A stretch of DNA of 64,000 nucleotides from NCBI GenBank assembly GCA_008933995.1, contig WARS01002855.1, positions 590,001-654,000 of the forward strand, read 5' to 3'. The position numbers and the translations under genes are program-made. Positions 59,001 to 64,000 of this stretch are shown here, piece after piece. The notes under the pieces are model-generated. The model made no database searches and was not told where the DNA came from. It saw nothing but the letters and a program-made list of their open reading frames with translations. The stretch's first letter is position 1. Every line of letters begins with the position of its first letter. Source of the stretch: Datnioides undecimradiatus (taxonomy: Eukaryota; Chordata; Actinopteri; Lobotiformes; Datnioididae).

Positions 59001-62000
59001 GAGCTCACTGTCTGACACCTGATATTATTGTTTGTGTGCGTCACTGCTGGCCCGCCTGTCTGTTTTACTGCATCTGTGTGGTTGCTGCAATTATGGTAAA
59101 TCTGATTATGAGTTTCAGTTTTCATATTTATGATGCCTCTCTCTCCATTTTCTGTTTTCTTCATCTTCTAACCGCCGTCCTCCTTCCTGTTCCCCTCCCT
59201 CTCTGCAGGAAAAGCAGGTTACAGGTTACCTCCTGTTCTCTCTGGCCACCGCCGTCATCGGCTCCCTGCAGTTTGGTTACAACACGGGGGTCATCAACGC
59301 TCCGGAGCAGGTTAGTTGGTGACGTTTAGATCCAAGAGACAGCTGACACCCAAACAAACCACAGAGTCAGCGTCAGCGCTGTTTGTGCTCTGCTCTCATC
59401 TCCTGATCCTTAAACGCCTGTTTGTGGAGAAGCAGCTTTCCACCAGGGTTTGATCCGGACTAGTTACAGGGTCTCAGGTGGTGCAGGTAGCAGACAGTCG
59501 CCTCTGTTGCAGGACTGTTCAGACAGATTCGACGTAAATATCTCAACCCAGCGCGGCTTTAAAGTGGATTCATTAAGTACAAATGCAGATGGGATGATGA
59601 AGCTTTTATGATCTAATCATGTTTGTAGCTGGAACAGCACTTTGAGTAATCACGTGTATGTTTTATCGCTAATTCCAGCTAAGCATGGATCAGTTTAGCT
59701 TAGCATAAAGACTGGAAGCAGGTGGAAACAGCTAGCCTAGCTATAGTACACCTTTTCAGAGGAAATTAACTATAAAGTTGTTGGTACACACACTTTTGTA
59801 CTCCAGACTGCACCAGGCTAGCTGTTTCCCCCTGATTTCAGTGTTTATGCTAAGCTAAGCTAATCGGCTGCTGGCTCTGAATAAATAATTTACAAAACTT
59901 TTTCTTTAAACTCGACTGACCCTGATATTCCTGCCTCCAGAAACTACGATCCTTCTTCAACGACACCTGGGTGGAGCGTTATGGCAAGCCAATCAGCCCG
60001 GGGGTCTGCACCATCGTCTGGAGCGTCACCGTCGCCATCTTCAGCGTGGGCGGCATGGTGGGCTCCTTCAGCGTGGGAGTCATGGCGGACCGCTTTGGCA
60101 GGTAGGAAGCAAATGTGTTCGGGTCGGCGACTTCGAGCATGCTGATGGTCTTCTTCTTCTTCTTTTGTTTTTCCTGTAATGGCTCTGTGCATTTCCTGTG
60201 CGGTTCAGCCGGACTGTCACAATCCATTACCCCTAATGGAGGATATGAAGCGTGTCTGTCTCGAGTCCACTGCTCAGCTCTAATGCTCCCCAGAGTCGCG
60301 TCTTTAAGCCTCCATTTGCCTCCGACCTCGAGGCTTTTTGACTTTCTGAGTTCAGCCTGTGGTTGTTTTCAACATACAGATTAAAAAACATCACTGAGAA
60401 AATACTTTTTTCTTATTTTCTGCTATTCTTTTTGCAATTAAAAGGCAATTAAATTGTCCAATGATTCAGATTATGAAAGGATTTGAAAGGTTTGTACACT
60501 GTATGATGAAAAGTTCAAACTACTACAAAACCAATGCCCTTATGCTAAGCTAAGCTAATAGCTCAAGCCCCATATTTAACGGGATAGTCTTTTAAAGTGT
60601 GGTTGTTTGAGGTTCCTCTCCACAGTCAGTGTGTTACCTGCAGTAGACGGGGGCAGGCAAGCTCCCAGACTGGAGATGCTGCAGGTGTAGTGGTGTAGGA
60701 AGCTAAGCAATGTACTGCTGCACACCTGAGGGAAGTAATAACATGCATTGCATGTTGTATTTAGAGTATTTACACTGCCTTTGTTCCTGTCAGACAGCCA
60801 GCTCTGATGGGAAACTACAGCGGTAAAGCTCTCTGTGAATCCACCAGACTCCTTTAACATAAACAGTCATTTCAAGTTGCAGAAAATCAGGAGTTGCTGG
60901 TCTATCTCTGCATCAATCAGTGAGTTTTTTAATGTTAATTCGTGATTTCTATGAGTCTGAACTAACCCTTTAAAACACTGAATCCACACAATAACACAAA
61001 CAAACTAAAGGAGACCAGCAACTTCTGTGTTCTGTGAGATAAAATTAGTGTTTTTATCAAAGGAGTCTGGTGGATGTGATTGTAACGGCGCCATCCTCCA
61101 GACTAAACTCACATGTTTACAGTGTGAAACATCTGTCAGTGGATAAAGAGACAGGACAGCTCCTGACCTTCACATACACTCGGGTCAATCAGTCCTGACG
61201 CGCGGTAAATTATCAGTTAATCAATGAACTAATCAGTTTCTATGCTCTTCAGCCACAAACGTCCCAGCTGCTGCACCCAACCACCAACCTCCTTTTCTCT
61301 TTTCTTGATAAATCCAAACATCACCTGCCTGCTGATCTTTAATAAAATGGTCTTGTCGTGTCTCTTTCTCCACCCTCCTCCACCTCAGGCGTCGCTCCAT
61401 GTTCCTGGTCAACTCTCTGGCGGTGATCGGCGGCCTCCTCATGGGCTTCTCCACCATCTGCTCCTCCTACGAGATGGTGATCGCCGGCCGCCTCGTCATC
61501 GGCCTGTTCTGCGGCCTCTTCACCGGCCTGACTCCGATGTACGTGGGCGAGGTCTCACCAACGCCCCTCCGAGGAGCGTTCGGCACTCTCCACCAGCTCG
61601 GGGTGGTGGTGGGCATCCTGATCGCTCAGGTCAGCCGGATGTTTCCTCACGAACTGCAGACTGAATCACCAAACAGCTTCTTCCTGTGTAACGTAGCTGT
61701 GGTTCTTGATGTGTAGATCTTTGGTCTGGAGGCTCTGCTGGGCTCGGCCAAGCTGTGGCCCCTGCTGCTGGCCCTCACTGTGGCCCCCGCCGTGCTGCAG
61801 TGCATCCTGCTGCCCTTCTGCCCCGAGAGCCCTCGCTTCCTGCTCATCAACCTAAAACAGGAGGAGCAGGCACGCAAAGGTACGATGCTTATGCTTTAAC
61901 TGCAGATATCACTACAGCACCACTACTACCACTGCTGATACTGTAGTAGCCACTGCTACCTGTACTACTACAGCCATGCTTACATTGTAACTGCTTCTAC

Positions 62001-64000
62001 TGCTTCACTGAGTGTAACCATTGTTGCTGCTGTCATTCATGCTGCAAGCACAACTGCAACCATAGATGCCACCATTACACTCACCACTGGTACTGCTGCT
62101 ACCTGTGCTACTGCAGCAGCATTAACACTGCTGTATGACTGCTGCAAGTACTACCTCAAGTACAAATAGTACTGCAATCACGCCAACTACTGCTGCTCCT
62201 CTATGCGCCGGGAGTACAGTTACTACTGTCATCCATATTACTACTACAACTACTGTACTGCTGCTACCAACGCCACTGCAGCTACTGGCACTACTACTGC
62301 AACTACTACTAACACAACTGATGTGGTACATGCATGTCATTACAACAATGCCACTGCAGCAGAGGTTGCACAGCTGCTTCTACTGCTACAGCTACACTCA
62401 TTACATGTGGCTAACTGTAGAAACAGGCTAACTAGTTATAATTGTACAGCGTTACTTCAGTTGCAATTGCTGCTTCTATTCTATCGCTGTTTAAATACTG
62501 TAACTACAAACATGAGTACTTGGTTTATTACTGTGTATATAAGGTGCATACTTAACTTTTCTCTGTTTATGTCAGATTAAACAAATAAAAAACATGTGGT
62601 TACATAACTAGCTATAAAGGTCTGCACACGAAGCAGGCTAGCTGTTAGCTAAGTTAGTCGTCTACTGGCTAATTTAACCCTCAGAGAGACACCAAATGAT
62701 GACTTTCCAAAACGTATTTGTTAAACTGACACGTCTGCTGGTAGTGTTACAACAGCTGCTGCCGTCACTGGTGCTTCTTCAGGGATACAAGGGGCTGCAG
62801 CTGCAGCTAATAAGCCAACGTGTGAGACAGACAAACAGAAAGACAGTTGAGAGGGAGACAGAGAAGTGGACAAGATGGAGAGATCAACAAGAAAGCAAAG
62901 AGTTGGTGGAGTAGCTGCAGATACGCCGGGGTCAGATCAGGTGAGGCCGGGCGATGTTTTAGCCCGGAGAGAAGAGTCCTTGAACGGGCAGAAGGTTTTG
63001 GCATCTGTTCAGCGTGCAGCTTGTCAGGGTCGACTCGGAGGCACTGACCCACTTCTCCTTCACACCTCTCATCAGACACAAGCTAAACACGCCGCTCAGG
63101 CTCCACAGTTAGAGTTGCATCACAGATTCTGTGACTGTGAGCTGTTTGTGATGTTCACAGCAACATCATCTTGTCTCTCTTGGCTTCCTGTTTTAGTTTC
63201 TGCTAACAGCGGAGCCAAAATGTCAACTCACAGGTCTGTCTGAAGGGATTTCTTAGATTGGCTGCTGCAGACGTTTTGGATAATTAGTGCAGAGCCTGTT
63301 CAAAACATGCACTTCCTCACGCCTTAAGTAACACGTCTGGCATGACTGAGGTGTCTTCTAAAGTTTGCATGAGCATGTCATGGCTTCTGAGGAGGCAAAG
63401 CTCCGTGCTAATGCATGTGTCTGCATGAGGAGAACATGCAGCATCAGCGAGATCGGACACATGGTGCTGGAAAACCAAACAACCAAACACACGCAAAGAT
63501 CTGACATGCGAATCACCAGCAAACATGACCTGGCTGTGACATAGTGAAGTGCATGGGCGCTCCTGCGGCGTGCACCTATTACCTTTATTTGCAACGCTGT
63601 GTTTGTGTCCTGAGCAGCTCTGGTGCGCCTGCGCGGCAGCGAGGACGTGAGTAAAGACCTGCAGGAGATGAAGGAGGAGAGCGCCAAGATGGCCATGGAG
63701 AAGAAGGTGACCATCCCGGAGCTTTTCCGCTCGGCGGCGTACCGGCAGCCCCTCCTGATCGCCGTCATGCTGCAGCTCTCCCAGCAGCTGTCAGGGATCA
63801 ACGCCGTGAGTCTCACACACACTTTACACACACATTTGTTTAACTTTCACTCGAATCCCTAATACGACACCTAAAACTAAAGCGCTGTTAAATCTGTATT
63901 ATACTGAAACAACATAATAAATGAGTGTATTTATTCAGATTTAATCATAAATTGTGTGTTTCTCTGTGTCCGTCAGGTGTTCTACTACTCCACAGGGATC
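53550..64000 (+). CDS. slc2a3: Class I facilitative glucose transporter, GLUT3-like (cut by window end)
   Basis: Exons 53550-53561, 59209-59310, 59941-60101, 61389-61629, 61717-61879, 63618-63805 and 63977-64000 join in phase to the first 297 residues, about 60% of the usual 490. It is a plasma-membrane hexose uniporter of the major facilitator superfamily. Visible motifs are [17 protein letters not shown] in TM1, NDT glycosylation site in loop 1, [51 protein letters not shown] at the end of TM6 and the QLSGINA motif of TM7. QLS marks glucose-selective class I members. VIGLFCGL and APEQ favour GLUT3 over GLUT1, but a teleost slc2a1-like origin is possible. The 12-base first coding exon (MEGQ, in a strong aagATGG context) mirrors the tiny first exon of mammalian GLUT1/GLUT3. 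Its donor would be GC (cag/gcgagt), not GT. An alternative first exon is noted separately. Confidence 0.88.
53562..59208 (+). other. slc2a3 intron 1 with microsatellites
   Basis: This 5.6-kb interval has TG runs at about 53826-53851, 54446-54482, 54969-55005 and 55974-56022, and a GA run at 55185-55200. It also has a degenerate 20-base-type tandem repeat (cacaaagagactgaaaac-like) at 58195-58330. No independent gene is seen. A degenerate X-box half (gttgccatggagac) lies at 55114-55127. Confidence 0.65.
55220..55243 (+). CDS. Possible alternative first coding exon of slc2a3
   Basis: An ATG at 55220 opens MTLLLEDK and runs into a canonical donor (aaa/gtgagt) at 55243/55244 in phase 0, so it could splice to the exon at 59209 in frame. 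The upstream sequence is purine-rich (gggagagagagagag) without a clear promoter. I prefer the MEGQ exon because GLUT proteins usually begin with ME. Either or both could be used. Confidence 0.25.
59695..59858. mobile_element. MITE-like inverted-repeat element in slc2a3 intron 2
   Basis: A 15-base perfect inverted repeat, ttagcttagcataaa at 59695-59709 and its complement at 59844-59858, encloses a second 14-base perfect pair, ggaaacagctagcc at 59724-59737 and its complement at 59816-59829. This is the architecture of a very common teleost MITE with gctaagctaa ends. It has no coding capacity. Confidence 0.75.
60102..61388 (+). other. slc2a3 intron 3
   Basis: A 1.3-kb phase-2 intron. It carries a single gctaagctaagctaa end at about 60543-60558 and a long inverted-repeat element at 60839-61075. 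No exon is missing from the reading frame. Confidence 0.65.
60839..61075. mobile_element. Nested inverted-repeat element, MITE-like
   Basis: Outer arms are atccaccagactccttt at 60839-60855 and its perfect complement at 61059-61075. Inner arms are agttgctggtct at 60892-60903 and its perfect complement at 61012-61023. The two nested pairs have unequal spacers, so a transcript could form a branched hairpin. Confidence 0.6.
61897..62520 (+). repeat. Degenerate ACT/CTG trinucleotide-rich region in slc2a3 intron 5
   Basis: About 600 bases are made largely of cta, act, ctg and gca triplets (ctactaccactgctgatac and similar) without a strict period. Open frames rich in Thr, Tyr or Ala across it are compositional. 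Confidence 0.8.
62521..63617 (+). other. Rest of slc2a3 intron 5
   Basis: No exon is needed here, because the frame joins 61879 (phase 1) to 63618. Frames at 62807-63243 and on the opposite strand at 63358-63831 are not supported. The latter overlaps the real exon antisense. Confidence 0.6.

Overview
The window is vertebrate nuclear DNA, most likely from a ray-finned (teleost) fish. Five protein-coding genes can be reconstructed from conserved protein blocks and phase-consistent splice sites: cacng6 (minus strand, 7.2-11.9 kb), a neuronal pentraxin (plus, 33.4-41.1 kb), a type II C-type lectin (plus, 43.6-48.8 kb), cox6b1 (plus, 49.7-51.8 kb) and a class I glucose transporter closest to GLUT3, slc2a3 (plus, 53.0 kb to the right edge, where it is cut). 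The teleost call rests on small exons with introns of about 90 bp to several kb, very abundant CA/GA microsatellites, and several short repeats of fish type: a tRNA-derived SINE, gctaagctaa-ended MITEs and a long pyrimidine-rich repeat.

Layout. 1-7.2 kb is gene-poor, with three repeat copies or remnants and one promoter-like spot. 7.2-11.9 kb holds six coding exons of cacng6. 11.9-33.4 kb is a gene-poor interval of about 21 kb in which I find no convincing exon, but it holds a dense microsatellite/minisatellite block at 14.2-15.0 kb, inverted-repeat elements and a few stretches that read like conserved regulatory DNA. 33.4-43.2 kb is the pentraxin with a 2-kb 3' UTR. 43.6-52 kb is compact, with lectin and cox6b1 head to tail. 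52.6-64 kb is slc2a3 with a 5.6-kb first intron.

The most unusual object is the pentraxin. All hallmark parts of NPTX1/NPTX2/NPTXR are present, but the predicted protein is about 732 residues instead of about 430. The excess is two histidine/aspartate-rich inserts, one of 67 residues in exon 1 and one of about 202 residues in exon 2, flanking and interrupting the coiled coil that multimerises these synaptic proteins. The reading frame is open through both inserts. This looks like a secreted, AMPA-receptor-clustering type protein carrying an enormous candidate metal- or pH-sensing domain.

The genes do not form a pathway. Cacng6 modulates muscle calcium channels, the pentraxin is a synaptic organiser, the lectin is an immune-type receptor, Cox6b1 is a mitochondrial complex IV subunit and Slc2a3 is a glucose importer. 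Lectin next to a GLUT3-like gene recalls the mammalian SLC2A3/CLEC4A neighbourhood, but this is a loose similarity. All exon borders were read by eye from splice consensus and codon phase.
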